Shown in pieces: positions 30,403-37,312 of a stretch of DNA of 64,000 bases. Under the pieces are notes generated by a model, which ran no database searches, was not told the DNA's origin, and was given only the letters and a program-made list of their open reading frames with translations. The translations under genes were made by a program, and so were the position numbers. Each line of letters opens with the position of its first letter. Position 1 is the first letter of the stretch. Origin of the DNA: Chloroflexota bacterium (lineage in GTDB: Bacteria > Chloroflexota > Anaerolineae > Aggregatilineales > Phototrophicaceae); contig JAPPFH010000023.1 of assembly GCA_028875185.1 (NCBI GenBank), positions 1 to 64,000 on the forward strand, in the 5' to 3' direction.

Positions 30403-30480
30403 GGCTTCTGCGACCTCGAAGGTTTCATGGGTCACAAAGCGCAGTGTGACTTGAGAGTGCGGCGGTATGGGGCGGGGTGA
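30403..30480 (+). pseudogene. duplicated 3' end of the hisD-family gene (remnant)
   Basis: Read in frame, these 78 bases encode '[20 protein letters not shown]' and then GAG and a stop. This matches the last 24 codons of the HisD-family protein ending at 29532 ([23 protein letters not shown]). Most DNA differences are at third positions, so the remnant comes from a diverged but functional copy rather than from random drift. The rest of the gene is absent. It sits between the two DUF433/DUF5615 modules, in the same relative place as the intact hisD end before module 1. Confidence 0.85.
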
Positions 30481-30523
30481 CTTAGTGGCCTTGGCGCAAC
30501 ACCTTTGTATTCCGAACCGAGGT

Positions 30524-30874
30524 TTAGTCTAGACGACAAACGTATTCCACATGATTGCGCGCTTCGTCGGCAGTGAATACCCTGGCCATTAGGTCAAGAT
30601 AGCGCGCTACCACGCCGATTTCGCTATGCTCGCTTGGGATGAACACGATTCCCGCGCGCTTCGTCCCTTCACCGGCGAGATCCACATAGTCGCTGTCCAT
30701 CGTGCAGAGTACGCGCCCAAGGTCAGTCGCCATTTGCAATTGAATGGGGTCATCCTCGCCTTGCGTTTTAAGCGTTTGCACGGTGATTGTGTCGATGCCG
30801 AGGCGATTGAGTTGCCGCGCTATCTCTACATCCACGTGCTCGTCGAGATAGTATCGAAGCTTGTCCTCAGCCAC
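30524..30874 (-). CDS. DUF5615 PIN-like protein (toxin candidate), module 2
   Basis: A 116-residue paralogue of the product at 29557-29916, with 'LRYYLDEHVDVEIARQLNRL', 'RVLCTMDSDYVDLA' and 'AGIVFIPSEH'. The start is set at GTG 30874, which overlaps the DUF433 gene by 8 bases; an ATG at 30940 would add 22 residues read inside the partner gene in another frame. It has the same acidic positions as module 1, so it is a probable PIN-like nuclease partner. Confidence 0.82.
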   Translation of the reverse strand: MAEDKLRYYLDEHVDVEIARQLNRLGIDTITVQTLKTQGEDDPIQLQMATDLGRVLCTMDSDYVDLAGEGTKRAGIVFIPSEHSEIGVVARYLDLMARVFTADEARNHVEYVCRLD

Positions 30875-31337
30875 TAGTCTCTTCCAGCTGCTCGGCGGTG
30901 AAGCCCTCGCCCTCAAGCTCCTCGGCATGCATCTTGTCAAACAGAGCCCTTATGCGCGCGGTGCGGCTTTCGTTTGGCGCCTCAAGGGCTTCATCTAATG
31001 CGACTCGAAAATCATCGTCCCGCATGTAACGCTGCAAACGCGAATACAGCGAGCGCTTGTTAGCAAGCACTTCTTCAGCGATTTCTTCGCTCCGCCGCTG
31101 GTCTTCGCGGATGTCGGCGTCGATTTCATCTTGGTTCTCGTAGTAAAAAGCCAGCGCGGCATGCACTTGCGCCAGCGAAACCTGATACGCGTCCGCCATC
31201 TGCTCCGGGCTGCGCCCGTTCCACCGCATCGCGCTCACAATATCCAGCACGCGCAAACTGGTGCCGACGATGCAGGGCTTGCCACCCCGAATCTTCGGAT
31301 TGCGATAGATCAGATTGATGCTCTCGATCTTGTTCAT
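30867..31337 (-). CDS. DUF433 protein (antitoxin candidate), module 2
   Basis: A 156-residue DUF433 protein opening 'MNKIESINLIYRNPKIRGGK', nearly the same as module 1. Residues 20-75 form the helix-turn-helix-like core and the C-terminal half is again charged and helical. GGGAG lies before ATG 31337. It forms an overlapping pair with the DUF5615 gene downstream. The two modules are separated by the hisD-tail remnant, which shows that they arose by duplication or successive insertion. Confidence 0.85.
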   Translation of the reverse strand: MNKIESINLIYRNPKIRGGKPCIVGTSLRVLDIVSAMRWNGRSPEQMADAYQVSLAQVHAALAFYYENQDEIDADIREDQRRSEEIAEEVLANKRSLYSRLQRYMRDDDFRVALDEALEAPNESRTARIRALFDKMHAEELEGEGFTAEQLEETSG

Positions 31338-31395
31338 GGCGCGCTCCCGCTTTGCTACATGCACTCTGATTCTACCAGAATGATGCGCGTTTCGG

Positions 31396-32157
31396 TCAGG
31401 TTGACGGCGACGCCCGCCCCTCCTCAACCACAACAGTCCCCGCCATCTTGTCGTGCCAAGCCTGCTTCTCTTTGTCAAATAGCGCCCAGAGGTAACCCAG
31501 CAGGAAGATCTGCGAAATCATATAACCGAAGACATTGCGCAGCAGGGCGTCCAGGATCGTGACGCGTCGGCCGTTTTTCTTGACCACGCGCAGCCGCAGC
31601 ATCATCTTGCCCAGCGTCCGCCCGTTGAACCGCGCCATTAGCGCGACATTGTAAACGGCGCTGACCAACAGATTCACCGTGAGCGTATTCGACTGAAAGT
31701 TAGCAAACGCGTCGGACACGGCTGCCTCGTTGGCGCTGGCCAGCGCCGCGTCAAGAGGCGCCAGCGCGCCGCCGGCGAGCAGAAGCATTACGGTGAAGAC
31801 GGCGACGATGAAGCCGTCGATAATGATGGCCAACCAGCGCTTGCCTATGGAAGCAAGGCGCAACTCCGTCCTGGGAGTCGCTGGAACTTCAACTGGTTCC
31901 ACCGCCGGCGCCGGTTTGGGCTTTTCGTCTGCCAAGGGCGCGCCCAGCTCGGCGGCCGCGGGCTGATGATCGGGATCCAGTTCCAGCGCGCGTCGCAAGT
32001 GTTTGACGCGGTCGCCTTCGGTTCGCGCCGCTTGCGCCGCCAGGTAATAGGCGTCCGCGCTGGGATTCTGCTTCAGTTCTTCTCTCAGCAGCGCGCGCGC
32101 CTCGTCCCGCTGAAAACGATCCAGCGCCTGCTGAATTGCCGCCAATCTGTCGGACAT
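31396..32157 (-). CDS. RDD-family membrane protein with N-terminal helical repeat
   Basis: A 253-residue protein. The first ~80 residues are TPR-like helices (QQALDRFQRDEARALLREEL and LRRALELDPDHQPAAAEL), followed by a proline-rich linker. The rest is an RDD domain with 'LASIGKRWLAIIIDGFIV', three or four transmembrane helices and 'MARFNGRTLGKMMLRLRVV'. RDD proteins are often Na+/H+ antiporter-like or accessory membrane proteins. The start at ATG 32157 has AAGGCGA upstream. It is divergent from the nadE unit and convergent with nothing. Function is unknown. Confidence 0.82.
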   Translation of the reverse strand: MSDRLAAIQQALDRFQRDEARALLREELKQNPSADAYYLAAQAARTEGDRVKHLRRALELDPDHQPAAAELGAPLADEKPKPAPAVEPVEVPATPRTELRLASIGKRWLAIIIDGFIVAVFTVMLLLAGGALAPLDAALASANEAAVSDAFANFQSNTLTVNLLVSAVYNVALMARFNGRTLGKMMLRLRVVKKNGRRVTILDALLRNVFGYMISQIFLLGYLWALFDKEKQAWHDKMAGTVVVEEGRASPST

Positions 32158-32291
32158 GCTTTCGCCTTGCTTGATTCGCCTGTTTACGGGCAATGATACT
32201 TGATTTTACTGCGCTTGTGTTATGAAATGACGCAGCCTGAGGAATCGGGCGGGCGAAGGTGGCGCAGGGACAGGGAAGAGCGCGTTTGCCG

Positions 32292-32669
32292 ATGAGCGAT
32301 CTGAAAACGAAAATCGGCGCGAGCAAAGCCGGGCGGCGTTTCATCGCCCAAATGCGTTATTTCAATGATGGCGATTTTCGCAAACTGCGTGGCTTCATGC
32401 GCAGCGGATACTACGATCTCGTGCTGATGGAGAATCCGGCCGAACGGCGCTTGCTCGATCTCAAGGCGGCGCGGCGGCTTCACGGGCGTTTGAAAGTAAC
32501 TGATGTCGAAACAGCAGAGGATTACGCTATCCAATTGATCATGCAAGGTGAAAAGGGCGGCGCGCGGCTGCGAATGCGGATGACGGTCAACGAAAGCTAT
32601 CCGCATCAGATCACGCATTATTCGCTTGAGCCGATCGCAGGCGGGGACGATGGCTGCCACCAAGACTAG
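32292..32669 (+). CDS. conserved hypothetical protein upstream of nadE (NTF2-like fold?)
   Basis: A 125-residue protein without a firm family match. The layout (helical start 'AGRRFIAQMRYFNDGDFRKL', then beta strands ending 'YPHQITHYSLEPI') resembles the small cone-shaped NTF2-like domain that accompanies serine hydrolases. No catalytic residues can be named. An in-frame GTG at 32259 is a possible earlier start. It overlaps nadE by 20 bases, so the two are translated as a unit, which suggests a conserved partnership or simple operon packing. Confidence 0.6.
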   Translation: MSDLKTKIGASKAGRRFIAQMRYFNDGDFRKLRGFMRSGYYDLVLMENPAERRLLDLKAARRLHGRLKVTDVETAEDYAIQLIMQGEKGGARLRMRMTVNESYPHQITHYSLEPIAGGDDGCHQD

Positions 32670-33531
32670 CGATGCGGCCGACATGAAATTCGTATTGCCG
32701 CGTCTCAAGATCAACACCGAACTGGCGACGCGCATCCTCACCGGATTCATTCGCGACAGCATCACCAAAGCCGGCATGGCGCGGGCGGTGATCGGGCTGT
32801 CCGGCGGTATTGACTCGGCGGTTTCCGCTTATCTCGCGGCGGCGGCGCTGGGCGCGGAAAACGTGCTGGCGCTGCGCATGCCCTACACGACATCATCGGC
32901 TGAAAGCCTCAGGGATGCCGAAGCGGTCATCGAAGATTTGAGCCTGCCGCATCTGATTGTGCCAATCAGCGACATGGCCGACCCCCTGATTACGCGCTTC
33001 CCCAATATGAGCCCGCTGCGCCGCGGAAACATCATGGCGCGCCTGCGCATGATCACGCTATACGATCAGTCGATGGCTTGGGGCGGCTTGGTCATAGGCA
33101 CGAGCAACAAGACCGAGTTTCTATTGGGATACAGCACTATCTACGGCGACAGCGGCGTCGCCTTGCATCCAATCGCCGACTTGTACAAATTCCAGGTCCG
33201 TCAGATGGCGCGGCATTTGGGCGTGCCGGGCGCGATCGTTAGCAAGCCGCCCTCGGCCGATTTATGGGTCGGCCAGACCGACGAAGACGAACTCGGCTTC
33301 ACCTATGATCAAGCGGACCAGGTCTTATTTCTGCTGGTCGATGAGCGCTATACGGTCGACGAAGTCGCCGATGAAGGCTTTGACCGCGACTTTGTCATCC
33401 AGATTTGGGAACGCGTCAAAGCCAACCACTATAAACGCACGATGCCCAATATCGCCAAACTCAGCAAGCGCAGCATCGGGCACGACTTCCTCTATTTACG
33501 CGATTACACCGGGCGCGCCGGGCGGGTCTGA
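32650..33531 (+). CDS. nadE: NH3-dependent NAD+ synthetase
   Basis: A 293-residue enzyme that amidates deamido-NAD with ammonia to finish NAD biosynthesis in the cytoplasm. The PP-loop SGGIDS is present (about 46-51), as are 'GTSNKTEFLLGYSTIYGDSG' and 'KPPSADLWVGQTDEDELG'. There is no N-terminal glutaminase domain, so free ammonia or a separate amidase is needed. ATG 32650 is preceded by GGCGGGG. The C-terminal 'RTMPNIAKLSKRSIGHDFLY' is slightly different from the commoner KR-x-P-x-P pattern but intact. Confidence 0.93.
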   Translation: MAATKTSDAADMKFVLPRLKINTELATRILTGFIRDSITKAGMARAVIGLSGGIDSAVSAYLAAAALGAENVLALRMPYTTSSAESLRDAEAVIEDLSLPHLIVPISDMADPLITRFPNMSPLRRGNIMARLRMITLYDQSMAWGGLVIGTSNKTEFLLGYSTIYGDSGVALHPIADLYKFQVRQMARHLGVPGAIVSKPPSADLWVGQTDEDELGFTYDQADQVLFLLVDERYTVDEVADEGFDRDFVIQIWERVKANHYKRTMPNIAKLSKRSIGHDFLYLRDYTGRAGRV

Positions 33532-33559
33532 AGCCCTTGCGCGGCCGGGTCAATTGACC

Positions 33560-33604
33560 GCTTCACCACAGAGGCAAAAGAGGAAACACAGAGAACACAG
33601 AGGG
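33560..33604 (+). repeat. ACCACAGAGG-type dispersed repeat, copy 2
   Basis: A 45-base segment starting GCTTCACCACAGAGG and ending ACACAGAGGG. It is the near-copy, in the opposite orientation, of the one at 1527-1570. It lies just after the nadE stop, between convergent genes. Confidence 0.6.
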
Positions 33605-33737
33605 TCTAGGTTCAAGACTGAATCAGGGCTGTTGCCGGCGCCAATGTTGACTTGCGTGCGCCGCCGCCCAAGCAAAAGATCTTGCGTGTCGTAATGGGCA
33701 AGAAGTTTGATTTATCACCTGCTGGCGAGGTCTAGCT

Positions 33738-33781
33738 CCCCCTCCCTGATGCTTCGGGGAGGGGGCCGGGGGAGGGGTAGA
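33738..33781. repeat. G/C-tract intergenic repeat
   Basis: A CCCCCTCCC arm faces a CGGGGAGGGGG arm across about 8 bases, followed by a second G-rich tract (GGGGGAGGGG). It is the same class as the repeat at 1-47. It lies just after the stop end of the PPOX gene and could also act as a bidirectional transcription block, although it has no T-run. Confidence 0.5.
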
Positions 33782-33791
33782 AAGACCCGTT

Positions 33792-34202
33792 CTACATCCC
33801 GTTGACCTTGGTCGGGCTGATCTTGTAGATGACGCGCTGCTCCGTCCCCTTGCCGTCGGGATTGAACGAGTAATAGTCATCGTTGCCGGCATAGCTGCCC
33901 GAAAGCTTGTTGATATGGGCCACCGCCGCTTCCGATTCGTCAAATTCGACGACCTCGCCGCGGATCTCGGCCCAGTGGAAGTCGTTTTGCGGATCTAGGA
34001 TCATCACCGTCACTTTGGGATTGGCGCGAATGTTGCGATCCTTGCGCCGCCCGACCGCTGAGTTGATCCAAACTTGATCGCCCTCGAGGCTGGCCCATAC
34101 CGGCGTCACTTGCGGCTGGCCATCGGGATTGCTGGTGGCGAAGGCGACGACTATCGCCCTATCCAGCAAGTCTCTTGCGTATTGGGGAATGGTAGCGGGC
34201 AT
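33792..34202 (-). CDS. PPOX-class (F420- or flavin-binding) pyridoxamine-oxidase-fold protein
   Basis: A 136-residue split-barrel protein. It begins 'MPATIPQYARDLLDRAIVVA', continues 'FATSNPDGQPQVTPVWASL' and 'WINSAVGRRKDRNIRANPKV', and has an acidic strand 'AEIRGEVVEF'. This is the PPOX-class F420-dependent family pattern, binding F420 or a flavin to reduce small substrates. GAGGAG lies 9 bases before ATG 34202. It is close to the next upstream gene, with 36 bases between them. Substrate unknown. Confidence 0.88.
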   Translation of the reverse strand: MPATIPQYARDLLDRAIVVAFATSNPDGQPQVTPVWASLEGDQVWINSAVGRRKDRNIRANPKVTVMILDPQNDFHWAEIRGEVVEFDESEAAVAHINKLSGSYAGNDDYYSFNPDGKGTEQRVIYKISPTKVNGM

Positions 34203-34238
34203 GTTTTTGGTCTCCTCTTGGATAATGATTACGAATAC

Positions 34239-35729
34239 TTAGGGTTCGCGAATCGAAGTCTGGTCGGTGTCATCGTCCAGCGGCGCGCCGTCCAGTGGCT
34301 CTTCTTCCATGTTGATCCAGTCTGTCTCGGCGGGAGGATTGCCGGGCGCGGCAGCATCCTCAACCTGGTGATCGTAGAATAAGCCCGCGAGCAATTGCGT
34401 GACGTCATCGCGTAGGCGTCGCTTGTACTCTTTCTTGCTTTCACCCGATAACTGACCATTTATCGTAAACGTGAAATGCTCGGGTACGCGCTCGCCGACC
34501 GAACCAAACTCGGGCGACCACTGATCGATGAGATGCCAGGCGCTGTCGCCATATTGATACAGCTCAAACTGGATGCGAATGTCGTCAGTGACGCCTTCGA
34601 AGCGTATGTCCAGCGCGAAGGGCAGCATCAGGTTCTGCTTCTCGACCGGACCGAGCGCGTACCCGCTCAAGCTTTTGGCAATCGGCATGAGCGCTGCATG
34701 CAATTCGTCACTGGCGTAGCCGGGCGCCCGCCCTATGACGCGGTTGAGCCGGCTGATAATCTTGCGCGGCATTAGCGCTTCCGTACGATTGATGCGCCCA
34801 TAGATATCATATTGAACCGTACGCATCGCTTTGACCCGCCAACTGCCGAGTATGACGCCTTGTTTGTCCAGCAGCCGTTTGACGACCGTCACCTGATCGG
34901 GCGCGTTTGGCGCGGATAGGGCGCTGTTCTGCGCATGGAATTGCCAGCTCTGACGGCGCCCCATTTCCGAGTTCGGATCCTGCCAATTGGGCTGCGCGTA
35001 GGGCGGCTGCCAGACATCAAATCGCGGCGGCCGCCGAAAGAGCAGGCGCAAGATCAGGCTGAGCAGCCAAAGGCAAAACAGCGCCAGCGCAAGTATGCCG
35101 ATTGCGCCCAGAATGTCGCCGCCCGAATAGCGGCGGTCATTCACTTGAATCCCGTCCTCAAGGAAATTGATGCCCAAGTTGACAACGGGAATGCTGAGGT
35201 CAAAGACCGCGCCTGTTTCGGAATCGGCTTCCGACATGCTGTCCCTGCCATCGGCATCGCCGGCTGCGGCTCGATCAATGTGGAAGAGCTGCGAGTTGTC
35301 GCGGGCGATTGGGCTGTCCGCCAATTCGAATGCGTCGATGCCGGCTTCGATCTTGAACGAGACGATGCCGTTCGTCGATAATTCCGCCAGCGGCAACTGA
35401 ATCGAGAAGTCTCGCGCTTGATCGGCCGCGATCGCCGGCAGGGGCTCAACGGATTCGACGCGCCCCGACTGATACTCGCTGATGATGATCTGCGATGGCT
35501 CGCTGGCATCGCCGCCTTGATTGCTTACGGTGAATGACACAACCGCGACTTGGCCCTCGGCGGTATAATTGACGCGAGGCGGCGATATTGAATAATCGCG
35601 CGGCGCCGATTGCGCGGCGCCAAATTGCGAGACCAACCAAAGGCAAATGAGCAACAGCAATTGCCTCAAGGCGCCAACGTCAATTGCCGCGAATAGTCGG
35701 GTGCTGCGGTGGCTTAGCGCATTATCCAT
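34239..35729 (-). CDS. secreted/membrane-anchored hypothetical protein with CARDB-like domain
   Basis: A 496-residue protein. A signal-like hydrophobic helix (about residues 20-40) precedes an Ig/CARDB-like domain ('VAVVSFTVSNQGGDASEP'). After ~200 residues comes a single transmembrane helix ('ILGAIGILALALFCLWLL') followed by RR-rich residues, so the C-terminal ~260 residues lie inside the cell. That part is rich in beta strands and has no recognised motif. Membrane-spanning, with an extracytoplasmic sensor-like part and a cytoplasmic part, it could be a signalling or stress protein. ATG 35729 is preceded by AAGGT. No family is assigned for the C-terminal half. Confidence 0.7.
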   Translation of the reverse strand: MDNALSHRSTRLFAAIDVGALRQLLLLICLWLVSQFGAAQSAPRDYSISPPRVNYTAEGQVAVVSFTVSNQGGDASEPSQIIISEYQSGRVESVEPLPAIAADQARDFSIQLPLAELSTNGIVSFKIEAGIDAFELADSPIARDNSQLFHIDRAAAGDADGRDSMSEADSETGAVFDLSIPVVNLGINFLEDGIQVNDRRYSGGDILGAIGILALALFCLWLLSLILRLLFRRPPRFDVWQPPYAQPNWQDPNSEMGRRQSWQFHAQNSALSAPNAPDQVTVVKRLLDKQGVILGSWRVKAMRTVQYDIYGRINRTEALMPRKIISRLNRVIGRAPGYASDELHAALMPIAKSLSGYALGPVEKQNLMLPFALDIRFEGVTDDIRIQFELYQYGDSAWHLIDQWSPEFGSVGERVPEHFTFTINGQLSGESKKEYKRRLRDDVTQLLAGLFYDHQVEDAAAPGNPPAETDWINMEEEPLDGAPLDDDTDQTSIREP

Positions 35730-35862
35730 TATGACCTTACTATAATGCTGAAATCGCGGATTTCCAAGTCGGCTGGCGGCCCGCAAGAACCTCAATGATT
35801 ACAATCGATACAGTTGATGATAACCGGCTTTCGCGCGCGATCGCTGGGAGGGAAGGACATCA

Positions 35863-36522
35863 ATGACAAAGCCCGACGAAATTCAGATAGACGCGCTGAT
35901 TCACGATTTGTCGGGCGCGAAATTGGCGGGCGACGCCTTCAACCAATATGCGCCGGGCAACCCTAACAACGCCATCCGCCGGTCGAATCTACGGCTCTAT
36001 CTTCGCGCGCTAGCGTCGAGGCGCGCGGAATCCTTGCTGCTGATGGAAGCCCCAGGATATCGCGGCTGCCGCCTGACCGGTGTTCCGGTGACCAGCCGCA
36101 AAGTCTTGCTGGAGCGCCTGCCCGCGCTCGGCATGTTCGGGCGCGAAGCGGGCTACCGCGATGTCGCCGATGCCGGCTTCGAGCGCGTTCATGGCGAACA
36201 ATCGGCGACGATCGTCTGGAATGCGCTATCGGACCTGTGCGCGCTGCCCGTCATTTGGAATGCCTTCCCCTTTCATCCTCATCGGGCGGGGAAGCCACTC
36301 AGCAACCGCAAGCCACGGTTGGGAGAACTCGTCCTGGGCGCTGAATTTCTTCGCCGGATGCTGGCGATGTGGGGCTTTGAGCAAGTGATCGCTGTGGGAA
36401 ATGTCGCCTATGAGACAATGCAATATTTGAATTTGGACTGTCAGAAAGTGCGGCATCCAGCGCACGGCGGCAAACAGGATTTCATCGCCGGTCTATCGGC
36501 TTCTCTTTCAGTCGGCGCTTGA
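35863..36522 (+). CDS. uracil-DNA-glycosylase-superfamily protein
   Basis: A 219-residue protein of the uracil-DNA-glycosylase-like fold. The 'LLLMEAPGYRGCRLTGVPV' segment is the typical catalytic-loop region of the broader superfamily. 'WNAFPFHPHRAGKPLSNRKP' corresponds to the aromatic base-stacking segment and 'VRHPAHGGK' to the HP-containing loop. It would remove uracil or another damaged base from DNA. A GGGAGGGAAGG stretch lies before ATG 35863. Its 3' end overlaps the convergent EthD-like gene by 15 bases. The exact family cannot be fixed without alignment. Confidence 0.75.
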   Translation: MTKPDEIQIDALIHDLSGAKLAGDAFNQYAPGNPNNAIRRSNLRLYLRALASRRAESLLLMEAPGYRGCRLTGVPVTSRKVLLERLPALGMFGREAGYRDVADAGFERVHGEQSATIVWNALSDLCALPVIWNAFPFHPHRAGKPLSNRKPRLGELVLGAEFLRRMLAMWGFEQVIAVGNVAYETMQYLNLDCQKVRHPAHGGKQDFIAGLSASLSVGA

Positions 36523-36945
36523 CCGGGCGACCGGGTCGGAAACTGTTTTAGCGGCTTCGGCCGAGTCACCATCTGCTGCGTCAGCGTTATCTTCGGGCGT
36601 AACTGTATCTTCTTCGGCCGCCGCTTGCGGTGTGCTGCCGCCGTCTTCTTCGTAGACATCAGCGTGCAGCAACTGGTAAGAGCCTGTCGCGAGACGTTGA
36701 AGCTCTTTGCCGGCTTCCTGCCCAGCGATAGACAGTAACGCTTCGTTCTGTGTCTCAGTCGACTCAAAGTAGAGCTCAAGTATGCGGTAGATTTCGGGCG
36801 TCCCTTGCGGGCTGCCGGTGACATGCACAACCTGACGCCGCAGAATATTGGGCATGCGTTCGGCCAGCGCCAGGAAATCCTGATACACATTTTCGAAGCG
36901 CTCGGCATCTTCCGGTTGGCTAAAGAGGATCATAAACTTCAACAT
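36508..36945 (-). CDS. EthD-like dimeric alpha/beta-barrel protein with acidic tail
   Basis: A 145-residue protein. Residues 1-98 form a ferredoxin-like barrel of the EthD family: 'MLKFMILFSQPEDAERFENV', 'RQVVHVTGSPQGTPEIYRIL' and a late 'YQLLHADVYEE' strand. The last ~45 residues are a disordered Asp/Glu/Ala-rich tail. EthD-like proteins act in degradation pathways or as ligand-binding dimers. No clear ribosome site is seen. The overlapping convergent arrangement with the glycosylase gene suggests no functional link. Confidence 0.7.
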   Translation of the reverse strand: MLKFMILFSQPEDAERFENVYQDFLALAERMPNILRRQVVHVTGSPQGTPEIYRILELYFESTETQNEALLSIAGQEAGKELQRLATGSYQLLHADVYEEDGGSTPQAAAEEDTVTPEDNADAADGDSAEAAKTVSDPVARSSAD

Positions 36946-37312
36946 CGCGTGGTCATTCTAATCTGGGATTCATGAGCGAATACGATACGCAACATCATCG
37001 CGATATGCAAGGGGATGAACACGCGCGCGCCACCCGCAACTGGGCAGGCGCTGGTTTCGTTTTGTCCGCCGCTGTGGTAAATTCTCTGCGAGTCCGCTGA
37101 AAACGTACAGCCGCGCCAGCCTACGTCAGTGCTCGTAAATCATACAATCCAATCACAGTAGCTGGCTGTGGGGCTTTTCGCCGAAAAGCCCGCGAACAAG
37201 AGATCTGTTTGCGCTTTCTCCGCGCTCTCAGCGTACTCTGTAGTTGCAATTGCCGCATAATGCGCTTGGATTCACTTACGATATTGGCGCGAAAAGGAAA
37301 CTGGACATTATC

